A stretch of 64,000 nucleotides of DNA from Zhuqueibacter pondensis. Lineage in GTDB: Bacteria; Zhuqueibacterota; Zhuqueibacteria; Zhuqueibacterales; Zhuqueibacteraceae. Location: assembly GCA_034505955.1 (NCBI GenBank), contig JAPDQK010000008.1, positions 65,819 through 129,818 on the forward strand. Direction: 5' to 3'. The notes beneath the pieces are model-generated. The model was not told where the DNA came from, searched no databases, and saw nothing but the letters and a program-made list of their open reading frames with translations. Of this stretch, positions 25,150 through 34,407 are shown piece after piece. The translations under genes were made by a program, and so were the position numbers. The stretch's first letter is position 1. Every line of letters begins with the position of its first letter.

Positions 25150-26493
25150 ATGATTCCGCAGTTGATCAATCGCGAAAAAATCTACATCGAAAACATTGGC
25201 CAATACGAGGGGAAAGAAGTCAAACTCTACGGCTGGTTATACAATGCCCGTCACAGCGGCAAGCTGTGGTTTTTGCTCTTGCGTGATGGCACGGGTATCA
25301 TTCAATGCGTAGTCTCCTTGAAAGACGTCGGCGAGGAAATTTTTGACCGCTGTGAGCAGCTTACGCAGGAGTCATCCTTTGTCGCCACCGGCACGGTGCG
25401 CGCGGACAAACGTGCGCCCGGTGGGTACGAACTGTTGGTGAAAAATATTGAAATCGTTCATATTGCTCAAGACTATCCCATCACACCCAAAGAGCATGGC
25501 GACACTTTTTTGATGGATCACCGGCATTTGTGGTTGCGCTCGTCGCGGCAGCATGCGATCCTGCGCATCCGCCATGCCATTGTCAAAAGCATTCGTGATT
25601 ACTTCGACAGTCGCGGGTTTGTACTCATCGATGCGCCGATCTTCACACCCGCAGCCTGCGAAGGCACCTCGACACTTTTTGAAACCGATTATTTCGGCGA
25701 GAAAGCTTATTTGACGCAGAGCGGGCAACTTTATATGGAACCTGCTTGCGCGGCTTTCGGCAAAGTGTATTGCTTTGGCCCGACCTTTCGCGCGGAAAAA
25801 TCCAAGACTCGACGCCATCTCACAGAATTCTGGATGGTCGAGCCGGAAGTGGCGTACATGGATTTGGAAGGCGACATGCAGCTCGCCGAAGAATTCATAG
25901 AATTCATCGTGCAGCGGGTTTTGGAGACTCGCCGCGAGGAGTTGAAGATTTTGGAACGCGATGTCAGCATGCTCGAGAAAGTCACACGCCCATTCCCCCG
26001 TTTAAGCTACGACGACGCTGCCGCAATACTGACGACTCCGGAAGCTGTCGCGTTTGCCAAAGAGAAAGATGCACCGCCGTTCGTCCCCGGCAATGATCTC
26101 GGCGGTGCCGATGAGACTTTTCTCACCTTGAAACTTGACAAACCATTGATGGTGCATCGTTATCCGGCGGCGGTGAAGGCGTTTTACATGAAGGAGGATC
26201 CCGAACGTCCGGATCACGTGCTGTGCGTCGATGTCCTGGCCCCGGAAGGATATGGCGAGATTCTGGGTGGCAGTCAGCGTGAAGACGATCTCGAGGTGTT
26301 GGAGGCAAAAATTCGCAAACATGACTTGCCGGTGGAAGCATTTCGCTGGTATCTCGATGTGCGGCGTTATGGTTCGGTGCCGCATGCCGGCTTCGGCCTC
26401 GGTGTCGAGCGGACTGTTGCGTGGATTTGCGGATTGCATCATGTGCGGGAGACGATTCCTTTCGCGCGGTTGATGCACCGGCTGTATCCGTAG
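25150..26493 (+). CDS. asnS: Asparaginyl-tRNA synthetase
   Basis: 447 residues. A class IIb synthetase that charges tRNA-Asn in the cytoplasm. The N-terminal OB-fold anticodon-binding domain is seen as VKLYGWLYNARHSGKLWFLL. The catalytic core has motif 2 (GPTFRAEKSKTRRHLTEFWM) and motif 3 (GFGLGVERTVAWICG), and the protein ends RETIPFARLMHRLYP. The AsnRS-type ending separates it from AspRS. ATG 25150 follows AAGGA at a good distance and matches the family start; the frame is open upstream through repeat DNA. Monocistronic by position. Confidence 0.95.
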   Translation: MIPQLINREKIYIENIGQYEGKEVKLYGWLYNARHSGKLWFLLLRDGTGIIQCVVSLKDVGEEIFDRCEQLTQESSFVATGTVRADKRAPGGYELLVKNIEIVHIAQDYPITPKEHGDTFLMDHRHLWLRSSRQHAILRIRHAIVKSIRDYFDSRGFVLIDAPIFTPAACEGTSTLFETDYFGEKAYLTQSGQLYMEPACAAFGKVYCFGPTFRAEKSKTRRHLTEFWMVEPEVAYMDLEGDMQLAEEFIEFIVQRVLETRREELKILERDVSMLEKVTRPFPRLSYDDAAAILTTPEAVAFAKEKDAPPFVPGNDLGGADETFLTLKLDKPLMVHRYPAAVKAFYMKEDPERPDHVLCVDVLAPEGYGEILGGSQREDDLEVLEAKIRKHDLPVEAFRWYLDVRRYGSVPHAGFGLGVERTVAWICGLHHVRETIPFARLMHRLYP

Positions 26494-26518
26494 CATTCCG
26501 TTTTGCTAACCTTTTTTT

Positions 26519-26586
26519 TCATTCCGTAGGAATCTTTTTCAAATTAGTTCCGTGTTGTTGCGTAAAAAGATTCTTCCAGAATGACA
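26519..26586. repeat. TCATTCCGTAGGAATC palindromic repeat, copy 4
   Basis: TTCATTCCGTAGGAATCTTT at the left is complementary, with mismatches, to AAAAAGATTCTTCCAGAATG at the right end. It is the same family as 3376, 13569, 13715 and 55569. Confidence 0.65.
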
Positions 26587-26608
26587 TGCTCTCTAGAGTG
26601 AGAAGTTT

Positions 26609-27061
26609 ATGATCATCGCAGTTATCGGCGGTTCGCACTGCTCCGAAGAAATCTATGAGCTGGCGCGCCAGGTTGGGCATGAGATAGCACGGGCTGGTGC
26701 GATACTCATTTGCGGCGGCATGTTCGGGGTGATGGAGGCTGCCTGTCGTGGCGCCAAAGAAGCCGGCGGCACGACGATCGGCATTTTGCCGGGCAAGGCC
26801 AAAACCGAGGGGAATGCTTTTGTGGATATTCCGATCGTCACCGGCCTGAGCGATGCGCGGAATGTCATCATCGCACGCAGCGCCGATGGCGTGATTGCAG
26901 TGGACGGAGAGTATGGCACCCTTTCGGAAATTGCATTTGCGTTGAAGTTTGGCAAGCCTGTAGTCGGTTTGAAAGTAGTATTCACTTTACCTCACGTTAC
27001 TCAGGTTGTGACTGCTGCTGAAGCGGTCAAGCAGATTCTAAGCCGGATAGGAACAATATGA
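26609..27061 (+). CDS. LOG-like nucleotide-binding protein (TIGR00725 type)
   Basis: 150 residues with a Rossmann-like fold related to the lysine-decarboxylase-like / LOG family: IIAVIGGSHCSEEIYELAR, LICGGMFGVMEAACRGAKEA, GILPGKAK and AVDGEYGTLSEIAFALKFGK. The G-T-x-x-E motif is conserved, as in cytokinin-activating LOG phosphoribohydrolases, but the Arg of the full PGGxGTxxE motif is missing, so nucleotide binding is likely and hydrolase activity uncertain. It overlaps the acylphosphatase start by four bases, indicating translational coupling; apt follows. The set suggests nucleotide or phosphate metabolite handling. Confidence 0.8.
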   Translation: MIIAVIGGSHCSEEIYELARQVGHEIARAGAILICGGMFGVMEAACRGAKEAGGTTIGILPGKAKTEGNAFVDIPIVTGLSDARNVIIARSADGVIAVDGEYGTLSEIAFALKFGKPVVGLKVVFTLPHVTQVVTAAEAVKQILSRIGTI

Positions 27062-27333
27062 AAAAAGGCGTTCATCTCATCATTAGTGGCATGGTGCAAG
27101 GGGTGGGATTTCGCTATTACGTTCATCATTGCGCCCGGCGGCACTTTTTGAAAGGCTGGGTCAAAAATCTCGTTGATGGTCGAGTTGAAACGGTGGCAGA
27201 AGGTGATGAAGAGGAACTGCGCGAGTTTGTCAAAGAAATCAAGAAAGGCTCACGGTTTTCGCACGTCGACGACGTGCAAATAGAGTGGTTGTCCTTCAGC
27301 AATAAATTTCACGCTTTTGAGATTACGGATTAG
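27058..27333 (+). CDS. acyP: Acylphosphatase
   Basis: 91 residues, the full length of this small enzyme, which hydrolyses acyl phosphates such as 1,3-bisphosphoglycerate and carbamoyl phosphate. Both signatures are intact: SGMVQGVGFRYYVHHCA (phosphate loop with catalytic Arg) and KGWVKNLVDGRVETVAEG (catalytic Asn). It overlaps the preceding gene by ATGA and is followed after 32 bases by apt. Confidence 0.95.
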   Translation: MKKGVHLIISGMVQGVGFRYYVHHCARRHFLKGWVKNLVDGRVETVAEGDEEELREFVKEIKKGSRFSHVDDVQIEWLSFSNKFHAFEITD

Positions 27334-27365
27334 AATGTTGACGCCGTTGTGGAAGGAGTGGTTCC

Positions 27366-27890
27366 ATGCAAGAACTCGAACGCTACATTCGTACCGTCAA
27401 AGATTTCCCCAAACCCGGCATCGGGTTCAAAGATATTACCACGCTGCTGAAAGAGCCAAAAGCTTTTGCTGCGGCCGTGGATTCCCTGTATGCGCATTTT
27501 CGTGACAAGCAGGTTCACAAAGTCGTTGCCATCGAGTCCCGGGGATTTATTTTCGGTGCGCCGCTGGCGTTGCAACTCGGGGTCGGCTTTGTGCCGGCAC
27601 GCAAGCCGAAAAAGTTGCCGGCCGCCACTGTGCGTGAAGAGTATCAGCTTGAATACGGCACGGATGCAGTGGAAATTCATGTCGATGCTATTTCTACCGG
27701 GGAGCGAGTTGTTGTCATCGATGATTTGCTCGCCACCGGTGGGACTGCGGCTGCCACCGGCCGGCTGGTCGAAAGACTGGGAGGAACGCTGCTTGGATTT
27801 GCCTTTCTTATTGAGCTGGACTTTCTGCAAGGCCGGAAAAAGCTGGAAGGGTATGAGGTCTTGTCATTGATTCACGTGCTTGAAGAGTGA
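27366..27890 (+). CDS. apt: Adenine phosphoribosyltransferase
   Basis: 174 residues, the usual length. It salvages adenine to AMP with PRPP. The PRPP-binding motif VVVIDDLLATGGTAAATGRL and the N-terminal IRTVKDFPKPGIGFKDIT and ESRGFIFGAPLA segments are diagnostic. It is last in a probable three-gene operon with the LOG-like gene and acyP, and a strong intrinsic terminator follows. Confidence 0.96.
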   Translation: MQELERYIRTVKDFPKPGIGFKDITTLLKEPKAFAAAVDSLYAHFRDKQVHKVVAIESRGFIFGAPLALQLGVGFVPARKPKKLPAATVREEYQLEYGTDAVEIHVDAISTGERVVVIDDLLATGGTAAATGRLVERLGGTLLGFAFLIELDFLQGRKKLEGYEVLSLIHVLEE

Positions 27891-27907
27891 GCAAATGCTT
27901 TGTACGC

Positions 27908-27945
27908 AAAGCCTGCTGTAAGTGAATGTACAGCGGGCTTTTTTA
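27908..27945 (+). terminator. Intrinsic terminator after apt
   Basis: AAGCCTGCTGTA and TACAGCGGGCTT form a 12-base stem with one G-T pair and an eight-base loop, followed immediately by a T-run (ctttttta). Confidence 0.9.
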
Positions 27946-27967
27946 TAACTGAAAAAAGGATGCAACC

Positions 27968-30004
27968 ATGAACAGATTCGACAACATGCCGGTCGAGCAG
28001 CTGTGCATCAATACCATTCGTACTTTGTCGATCGATGCCATTCAGAAAGCCAACTCCGGCCATCCCGGTGCCCCCATGGCTTTGGCGCCATTGGCTTATG
28101 TGCTGTGGACGCGATTCATGCGCTACAATCCACGCAATCCCGCCTGGTTCAATCGCGACCGCTTTGTTCTTTCCAATGGCCATGCTTCGATGTTGCTCTA
28201 CGCGATGTTGTTTTTGACCGGATATGATTTGACTCTCGACGAAATCAAAAATTTTCGCCAATGGGAAAGCAAGACGCCCGGCCATCCGGAATATGGTTTG
28301 ACGCCGGGTGTAGAGACGACCACCGGCCCGCTGGGTCAGGGATTCATGAACGCGGTCGGCATGGCCATCGCCGAGGCGCATCTCGCCGCCAGGTTTAACC
28401 GCGACGGACACAACCTCGTCGACCACCACACTTATGTGATTTGCAGTGACGGCGATCTGATGGAGGGTGCTTCGCATGAAGCCGCTTCACTTGCCGGGCA
28501 TCTCGGGTTGGGCAAACTCATCTACATTTACGACGACAACCATATTACGATAGAGGGCCCGACAGAGATAACTTATTCGGATGACGTGGCACAGCGGTTC
28601 CAAAGCTATCACTGGCACGTGCAGAATATCGGTGAGGCCGCCAACGATCTTGCAGTTTTGACCAAAGCAATCACCACGGCCAAACAGGAAACCAACCGGC
28701 CTTCGCTCATCATCATGCGCTCCCACATCGGCTATGGTTCGCCGAACATGCAGGACACCCCCGAAGTTCATGGCGCGCCTCTGGGGGAGGAAGAAATTCG
28801 ACTCACCAAAAGATTTTATGGCTGGCCGGAGGAAGAAAAATTCCTGGTGCCCGAGCGCGTTTTGCAGCACATGCGCGAAGCGGTTGAGCGCGGCAAAAGA
28901 TGGGAGGCGGAATGGCAGGAAAAATACACCGCCTACAAAAAGGCTTTTCCGGAGTTGGCCGGGAAGTTTGAAGAAGCACTGCAGGGCAATCTACCGGAGG
29001 GTTGGGATAAGGACATTCCTCAATTCAAGCCGTCGGATGGCGCAGTGGCGACGCGCAATGCCTCGGGCAAAGTGCTCAATACCTTCGTGGAGCGCGTGCC
29101 CTGGCTGATGGGAGGAAGCGCTGATCTTGCACCCTCGACCAAAACGCTGATCAACAAATCCGGTTATTTTGCCAAAGGAAAATATCACGAACGCAACATC
29201 GCCTGGGGCATTCGCGAGCATGCCATGTGTGCCATCAGCTCCGGCATGGCGCTGCATGGCGGTGTTCGTCCCTATGCCTCCACGTTTTTCGTCTTTACAG
29301 ATTACGCGCGACCGGCGATTCGCCTGGCGGCGTTGATGAAACTGCCGGTGATTTATGTCATGACGCACGATTCGGTCGGTGTCGGCGAAGATGGCCCCAC
29401 GCATCAGCCGGTTGAGCATTTGGCCTCGCTCCGCGCGCTGCCGAATCTTTGCCTCATCCGGCCGGCGGATGCCAATGAGGTGGCGTATGCCTGGCGCGCA
29501 GCGATGATGCGAAAAAATGGCCCGACCATGCTGGTACTCACCCGGCAGAACCTGCCTGTTTACGATCGCGAAAAGTTCGCCAGCGCTGAAGGCACGCTGA
29601 AGGGCGCCTACGTCATTTCCAAAGAAAGCGGTGCTGCGCCGGATATTTTACTCCTGGCCAGCGGCTCAGAGGTGCAATTGATTATAGAGGCACAAGCAAT
29701 CCTCGAGCAGGAGGGAATCCGTGTGCGATGTATCAGCATGCCCAGTTGGGAGCTATTTCGAGAACAACCGAAAAGTTATCAAGATGAAGTGCTCGTGCCG
29801 AATGTAAAAGCAAGGCTTGCCGTCGAAGCCGCCTCGCCATTTGGTTGGCGGGAGTGGGTCGGAGATGCTGGTGAAATCATCGGAATCCATGGCTATGGTG
29901 CCAGTGCTCCCTACAAAACCATTTTGCAGCACCACGGCTTGACCGTTGAAAATATTGTTGCCCGCTCAAAGGAAGTATTGGAATCTTGCAAAAATAAGGA
30001 TTGA
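27968..30004 (+). CDS. tkt: Transketolase
   Basis: 678 residues, full length. It transfers two-carbon units between sugar phosphates in the pentose phosphate pathway with thiamine diphosphate. The N-terminal pyrophosphate-binding domain has ANSGHPGAPMALAPLAY and CSDGDLMEGASHEAASLAGH; the middle domain has the pyrimidine-side GIREHAMCAISSGMALHGG and HDSVGVGEDGPTHQPVEHL; a C-terminal transketolase domain follows. ATG 27968 has AAAGGA at good spacing. It lies between the apt terminator and a perfect hairpin at 30063. Confidence 0.97.
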   Translation: MNRFDNMPVEQLCINTIRTLSIDAIQKANSGHPGAPMALAPLAYVLWTRFMRYNPRNPAWFNRDRFVLSNGHASMLLYAMLFLTGYDLTLDEIKNFRQWESKTPGHPEYGLTPGVETTTGPLGQGFMNAVGMAIAEAHLAARFNRDGHNLVDHHTYVICSDGDLMEGASHEAASLAGHLGLGKLIYIYDDNHITIEGPTEITYSDDVAQRFQSYHWHVQNIGEAANDLAVLTKAITTAKQETNRPSLIIMRSHIGYGSPNMQDTPEVHGAPLGEEEIRLTKRFYGWPEEEKFLVPERVLQHMREAVERGKRWEAEWQEKYTAYKKAFPELAGKFEEALQGNLPEGWDKDIPQFKPSDGAVATRNASGKVLNTFVERVPWLMGGSADLAPSTKTLINKSGYFAKGKYHERNIAWGIREHAMCAISSGMALHGGVRPYASTFFVFTDYARPAIRLAALMKLPVIYVMTHDSVGVGEDGPTHQPVEHLASLRALPNLCLIRPADANEVAYAWRAAMMRKNGPTMLVLTRQNLPVYDREKFASAEGTLKGAYVISKESGAAPDILLLASGSEVQLIIEAQAILEQEGIRVRCISMPSWELFREQPKSYQDEVLVPNVKARLAVEAASPFGWREWVGDAGEIIGIHGYGASAPYKTILQHHGLTVENIVARSKEVLESCKNKD

Positions 30005-30062
30005 TTTATACGAGTCGGATAAAGATTGACCCTCGCGGCTCCAACCATCGTAATGCGCTTAC

Positions 30063-30113
30063 CGACTTTGTCTTCGCCAGCGCCTCGAAAGGCTCATCGC
30101 GAAGACAAAGTCG
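30063..30113. terminator. Hairpin between convergent tkt and DMT genes
   Basis: CGACTTTGTCTTCGC and GCGAAGACAAAGTCG are perfect 15-base complements around a 21-base loop. The site between convergent genes fits a bidirectional transcription barrier, though no T-run follows. It could also be an unrelated inverted repeat. Confidence 0.5.
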
Positions 30114-30133
30114 AAAGATTCTACTACCGAACC

Positions 30134-31015
30134 TCACCGAAGGATAATGACGATGCCAATCGCCATCATGGCGATGGCGATCAATTTGCGGAGGGTTACT
30201 TCTTCTTTGAAAATCAGACGGCCGATGGTCACCGCCATCGTCAATTCCACCACCCTTTTGATGATTGCAACCATCCTGATGGGAACCATCTGAATGGCTG
30301 TGAACTCCAGGGAAAGCCCGGCGGCACAAAATGCGATGGCTCCGATGATCAGTATCAAATGAGGCCGGGCCTTGGTAAGTTCACTGAACCGATCTTTGAA
30401 CATGGAAAACAGGAGTAGTCCGAAAGCAATTCCCACGCACTGCATAAGGGCATGAAATGCCACAGAAGATTGGGCAATTGCCAGTTTATCGACGGAGGAG
30501 TTGAGCGACCAGAGAATGGCAACGCCCGTCATCAAAACGCTGCCTCGTTCTTTGGTAAATGCGCGCCACATGGTTCGGAAGCCCACGCCATCCCCGCCCG
30601 CCACATTGAGGTTAAACGCCCCCAAAACTGCGACAAGTATGCCTACAACTTGGGGGATGGTCGGAATCTCTCCGAGCATGGGAATGGCTAAAATGGTTGC
30701 GAAGACCGGAGTCAGCGAAAGGAATGGAATGGTCAAGCTGAACGGCGAGATTCTGACGGCATTGACGAACATCAAATTAGCGATGATGTTGACAACCACC
30801 GCAGTCAAACCGTACTGAAAATAGCGCAGAGAAAATGTGGGGCTTCCCTCAATAGCAACCCAGGCCAGGAAAATCGGAATCTGGCCGAGCGTCAAGAGAA
30901 TCACCAGCGGGATGGGTTTGATCCGGCTGGCAAGTAATTTCCGCAGCGTATCAAGCCCGGACCACGACAGCGTGGCTCCAATGATGATCAATAAGGCGGT
31001 TAAGCTGATTGGCAT
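30134..31015 (-). CDS. DMT-superfamily (EamA-like) transporter
   Basis: 293 residues with ten hydrophobic spans arranged as two five-span halves, as in EamA drug/metabolite exporters. Typical features are ILLTLGQIPIFLAWVAIEG, the glycine/proline-rich LTPVFATILAIPMLGEIPT end of the first half, and the similar VTIGRLIFKEEVTLRKLIAI in the second half. The substrate cannot be predicted. No neighbour suggests a pathway; it converges on tkt and is divergent from nrdJ. Confidence 0.82.
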   Translation of the reverse strand: MPISLTALLIIIGATLSWSGLDTLRKLLASRIKPIPLVILLTLGQIPIFLAWVAIEGSPTFSLRYFQYGLTAVVVNIIANLMFVNAVRISPFSLTIPFLSLTPVFATILAIPMLGEIPTIPQVVGILVAVLGAFNLNVAGGDGVGFRTMWRAFTKERGSVLMTGVAILWSLNSSVDKLAIAQSSVAFHALMQCVGIAFGLLLFSMFKDRFSELTKARPHLILIIGAIAFCAAGLSLEFTAIQMVPIRMVAIIKRVVELTMAVTIGRLIFKEEVTLRKLIAIAMMAIGIVIILR

Positions 31016-31551
31016 AAGGTGTGAAAAATAATTGGTTGTGAATACCGAAGGAAAAAAGTGATTACCCCTTCCAGGGTGGATTGCGTGGTGTGCATATTAA
31101 ATTTGTCGAAACCACGGTCTTTAATGTTTAGGGGTTAATATAGTCACAAATAAACTTGGTGTCAAGGGGCAAGTAGTTTATTTACCGTTGGCCAGCGTGG
31201 AAAAGTCAGAGACAGACAAACTTTGCAAAACGGAACTCCGAGTACGGCCAATGAAAAAATCACGATATGACAAAGTCATTCGTCAAATCATTTTGCCTCT
31301 TGCAGGTGTTTATTTTTACACCATTTGACTATCAATCTATTGGGTATGGGTTTTTAAAATATACAATATGTTGAATTTTTTTCTTGATTATTACGAAAAG
31401 GCGACTTATATTGTATCTCGGCAACAATAGTTACTTACCGCGCGTTGAGGCTTATAGCCACAGGCCTTCAGGCAAAACCGCTCGCTGGGGCGCGACCAGA
31501 CAGAGGCGATCTTGGCACTGAAGTGTACAAACGCCATACACGGAGGAATCA
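31016..31551. other. Intergenic region with the nrdJ promoter and leader
   Basis: The AT-rich half (31016-31410) carries promoters for the DMT gene and nrdJ. The GC-rich part 31440-31551 is the nrdJ leader and has small hairpins: CTGG-ggcgcga-CCAG near 31475, and GTGTA-N9-TACAC directly upstream of the GGAGGA ribosome-binding site. The conserved B12-riboswitch core was not found. Confidence 0.55.
31384..31412 (+). promoter_or_regulatory. Sigma-70 type promoter of nrdJ
   Basis: TTGATT-N17-TATATT. The predicted start near 31419 gives a leader of about 130 bases. No convincing NrdR box was found around it. Confidence 0.7.
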
Positions 31552-34362
31552 ATGGCCTCAAACATCAATTCATCCTTGAAACTTGACAACCTCGAGCTTG
31601 CTGATCAACTCACGGACGACGAGGCCTCCACTCATGGGGTCGAGACGCAGACGCCGGCAAAGCTTGATGCCGGTGAAAAAGGAAAAGGGCTCTCCCTGCA
31701 GCGCTTTTTCACGACCGGTACGAAACATCCATTTGAGGAGTTGACTTGGGAACGGCGCAGCGCCGTCATCACCAATGAAATTGGTGAAAAGGTTTTCGAG
31801 CAAAATGATGTGGAAGTACCAACTACATGGTCACAGATGGCGACCAATGTGGTGGTGAGCAAATATTTCAACGGCAAGCTCGGTTCGCCGGGACGCGAGA
31901 CGAGCGTGCGGCAACTCATCGATCGGGTGGCACGCACGATTCGCATGTGGGGAGAAAAAGATGGTTATTTCGCTTCCCTGGAGGATGCGAATATTTTTTA
32001 TGAAGAACTGGTGCACCTGTTGGTGAATCAGAAATTGTCGTTCAACAGCCCGGTGTGGTTCAACGCCGGCATCGAAGAGAAGCCGCAGTGCTCAGCCTGT
32101 TTCATCAATTCGGTCGAGGATCGGATGGAGTCCATCCTCGAGCTGGCAAAAACCGAAGGCATGTTGTTCAAATGGGGCTCTGGGACCGGGACGAATTTCT
32201 CCACATTGCGCTCCTCCAGGGAGAAATTGTCCGGTGGTGGCACCGCCAGCGGCCCGGTAAGCTTCATGCGGGGGTATGATGCTTTCGCCGGTGTTATCAA
32301 GAGCGGAGGCAAAACGCGGCGCGCTGCCAAGATGGTCATTTTGAATGTCGATCATCCCGATATCGAGGAGTTCATCAATAGCAAGGCCAATGAAGAGAAA
32401 AAGGCCTGGGCGTTGATTGATGCCGGTTACGATGGCTCGTTCAATGGCGAAGCCTATCAATCCATTTTCTTTCAAAATGCCAATCATAGTGTGCGGGTCA
32501 CCGATGAATTCATGCGCGCTGTGGAGAATGATGGCATTTGGCAGACGCATGCCGTCACCACTGGTCAAGTGATGGGGCAGTATCGCGCCCGCGATCTGAT
32601 GCACCAGATTGCCGAGGCCGCGTGGCTGTGCGGTGATCCGGGCATGCAGTTTGACACCACGACCAATGCCTGGCACACCTGCCCCAACAGCGGTCGCATC
32701 AATGCCAGCAATCCGTGCAGCGAATACGTTTTTCTGGATGATACGGCGTGCAATCTGGCTTCGCTGAATCTCATGAAGTTTCGACGAGCGCATGGCGAGT
32801 TCGATATCGAGGCGTTTCAACAGGCAGTACACATCAGCATTCTTGCACAAGAGATCATTGTCGATAACGCCGGCTATCCAACGCCGGTCATTGCCCGTAA
32901 CAGTCACGAATTTCGGACACTCGGACTGGGCTATGCCAATCTTGGTGCGCTGTTGATGGCGGCTGGCCTGCCCTACGACAGTGATGCCGGTCGTGCTTAT
33001 GCGGCGGCCATCACGGCGCTGATGACTGGACAGGCTTACAAAACTTCGGCCTTGATTGCCAGCAAGCTCGGACCATTTCCCGCCTTTGAGCGCAATCGCA
33101 AACCCATGCTCAACGTGATCAAGAAGCACAGCGAACACTTGAGCCGGATCGATCGCGCGTTGGTGGCCCCCGAGCTTTATCATGCCGCGAAAAAAGCATG
33201 GGAAGATGCTTATACACTCGGCAGTGAATACGGTTACAAAAATGCGCAAGTGACAGTGCTGGCGCCGACCGGGACCATCGGCTTCATGATGGACTGTGAC
33301 ACCACCGGCGTGGAGCCCGATATTGCATTGGTGAAATACAAACGGCTGGTTGGTGGCGGGCTGATGAAAATCGTCAACCAGACTGTGCCGGAAGCTTTGC
33401 GCAAACTGGGTTACGCGCCGGCGCAAGTCCAGGCCATTCTTGATTACATCGACCAGCAGGATACGATTGAGGGTGCGCCCGGCTTGAAGCCGGAGCATCT
33501 GCCGGTTTTTGATTGCGCTTTCAAACCGGCCAATGGCAGCCGCTCGATTCACTACATCGGTCACGTCAAGATGATGGCAGCCGTGCAGCCCTTCCTCTCC
33601 GGCGCGATTTCCAAAACCGTGAATATGCCAAACGACGTAACCCCCGAGGACATCGCCAATACCTATCTCGAAGCCTGGAAACTGGGCCTGAAAGCCATTG
33701 CCATTTATCGTGACGGTTGCAAGCGTACTCAGCCGCTGGTGACCAAATTGGATTCGCCGCAAGCAACGAGCAATGCAGCGCCGGCCCCGGCAGTCAAACC
33801 CATCCGACGCCGGCTGCCGGATGAGCGCAAATCCATCACGCACAAGTTCAGCATCGCCGGCCATGAAGGGTACATCACGGTCGGCATGTATGATGATGGC
33901 ACTCCCGGCGAAATTTTCATCATCATGGCCAAAGAAGGCTCGGTGGTTTCGGGATTGATGGATGGTTTTGCCACGGCCATTTCGCTGGCGTTGCAATACG
34001 GTGTACCGCTGCACGTACTGGTGCGCAAGTTCACGCACACGCGTTTTGAGCCCTCGGGTTTTACCACCAATCCGCAAATCCCGATTGCCAAAAGTGTCAT
34101 GGATTATATCTTTCGCTGGCTGGCGTTGAAATTCTTGCCGGAGGAAGAACGGTCGCAGGTGCTGGCAGAGCCGGTCGATGAAAAATCCAATGGTACCACG
34201 GTCAAAGCCGAACCAAGTAATGGTGCTGCCGTGGAGCTCGAGCGAAAAATCTTCGAGAGTCAATCCGATGCTCCGCCGTGTTCCGAGTGCGGCAGTGTCA
34301 TGGTTCGCAATGGCAGTTGTTACAAGTGCTTCAACTGTGGTGCCACCAGCGGATGCTCATGA
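31552..34362 (+). CDS. nrdJ: Adenosylcobalamin-dependent ribonucleotide reductase (class II)
   Basis: 936 residues. It makes deoxyribonucleotides using adenosylcobalamin instead of an iron or manganese radical subunit, so it works with or without oxygen. Visible features are QKLSFNSPVWFNAG, CSACFINSVEDRMESIL, FKWGSGTGTNFSTLRS, the active-site NPCSEYVFLDDTACNLASL (N-x-C-x-E), VTVLAPTGTIGFMMDCDTTG, and a C-terminal zinc ribbon with two Cys pairs (PPCSECGSVM...CYKCFNCGATSG). GGAGGA lies just before the ATG. No NrdAB genes are seen here. A post-stop hairpin and a MITE-like element follow. Confidence 0.96.
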   Translation: MASNINSSLKLDNLELADQLTDDEASTHGVETQTPAKLDAGEKGKGLSLQRFFTTGTKHPFEELTWERRSAVITNEIGEKVFEQNDVEVPTTWSQMATNVVVSKYFNGKLGSPGRETSVRQLIDRVARTIRMWGEKDGYFASLEDANIFYEELVHLLVNQKLSFNSPVWFNAGIEEKPQCSACFINSVEDRMESILELAKTEGMLFKWGSGTGTNFSTLRSSREKLSGGGTASGPVSFMRGYDAFAGVIKSGGKTRRAAKMVILNVDHPDIEEFINSKANEEKKAWALIDAGYDGSFNGEAYQSIFFQNANHSVRVTDEFMRAVENDGIWQTHAVTTGQVMGQYRARDLMHQIAEAAWLCGDPGMQFDTTTNAWHTCPNSGRINASNPCSEYVFLDDTACNLASLNLMKFRRAHGEFDIEAFQQAVHISILAQEIIVDNAGYPTPVIARNSHEFRTLGLGYANLGALLMAAGLPYDSDAGRAYAAAITALMTGQAYKTSALIASKLGPFPAFERNRKPMLNVIKKHSEHLSRIDRALVAPELYHAAKKAWEDAYTLGSEYGYKNAQVTVLAPTGTIGFMMDCDTTGVEPDIALVKYKRLVGGGLMKIVNQTVPEALRKLGYAPAQVQAILDYIDQQDTIEGAPGLKPEHLPVFDCAFKPANGSRSIHYIGHVKMMAAVQPFLSGAISKTVNMPNDVTPEDIANTYLEAWKLGLKAIAIYRDGCKRTQPLVTKLDSPQATSNAAPAPAVKPIRRRLPDERKSITHKFSIAGHEGYITVGMYDDGTPGEIFIIMAKEGSVVSGLMDGFATAISLALQYGVPLHVLVRKFTHTRFEPSGFTTNPQIPIAKSVMDYIFRWLALKFLPEEERSQVLAEPVDEKSNGTTVKAEPSNGAAVELERKIFESQSDAPPCSECGSVMVRNGSCYKCFNCGATSGCS

Positions 34363-34407
34363 TCAAGTTGACCGGTTAGCCCGTTAACCGGGTGGCTTTT
34401 AATCGCT

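Noticed and set aside
31360..31420. NrdR box before nrdJ
   Set aside because: ACAATATGTTG and ATATTGTAT words are present, but neither fits the 16-base consensus at the right spacing.
31413..31551. Cobalamin riboswitch upstream of nrdJ
   Set aside because: The conserved B12-box and core junction words could not be found; only small local hairpins are present.
32092..34263. A 723-codon open frame on the minus strand inside nrdJ
   Set aside because: It is the antisense shadow of a well-conserved gene with GC-rich third positions; its translation shows no domain and no ribosome-binding site.
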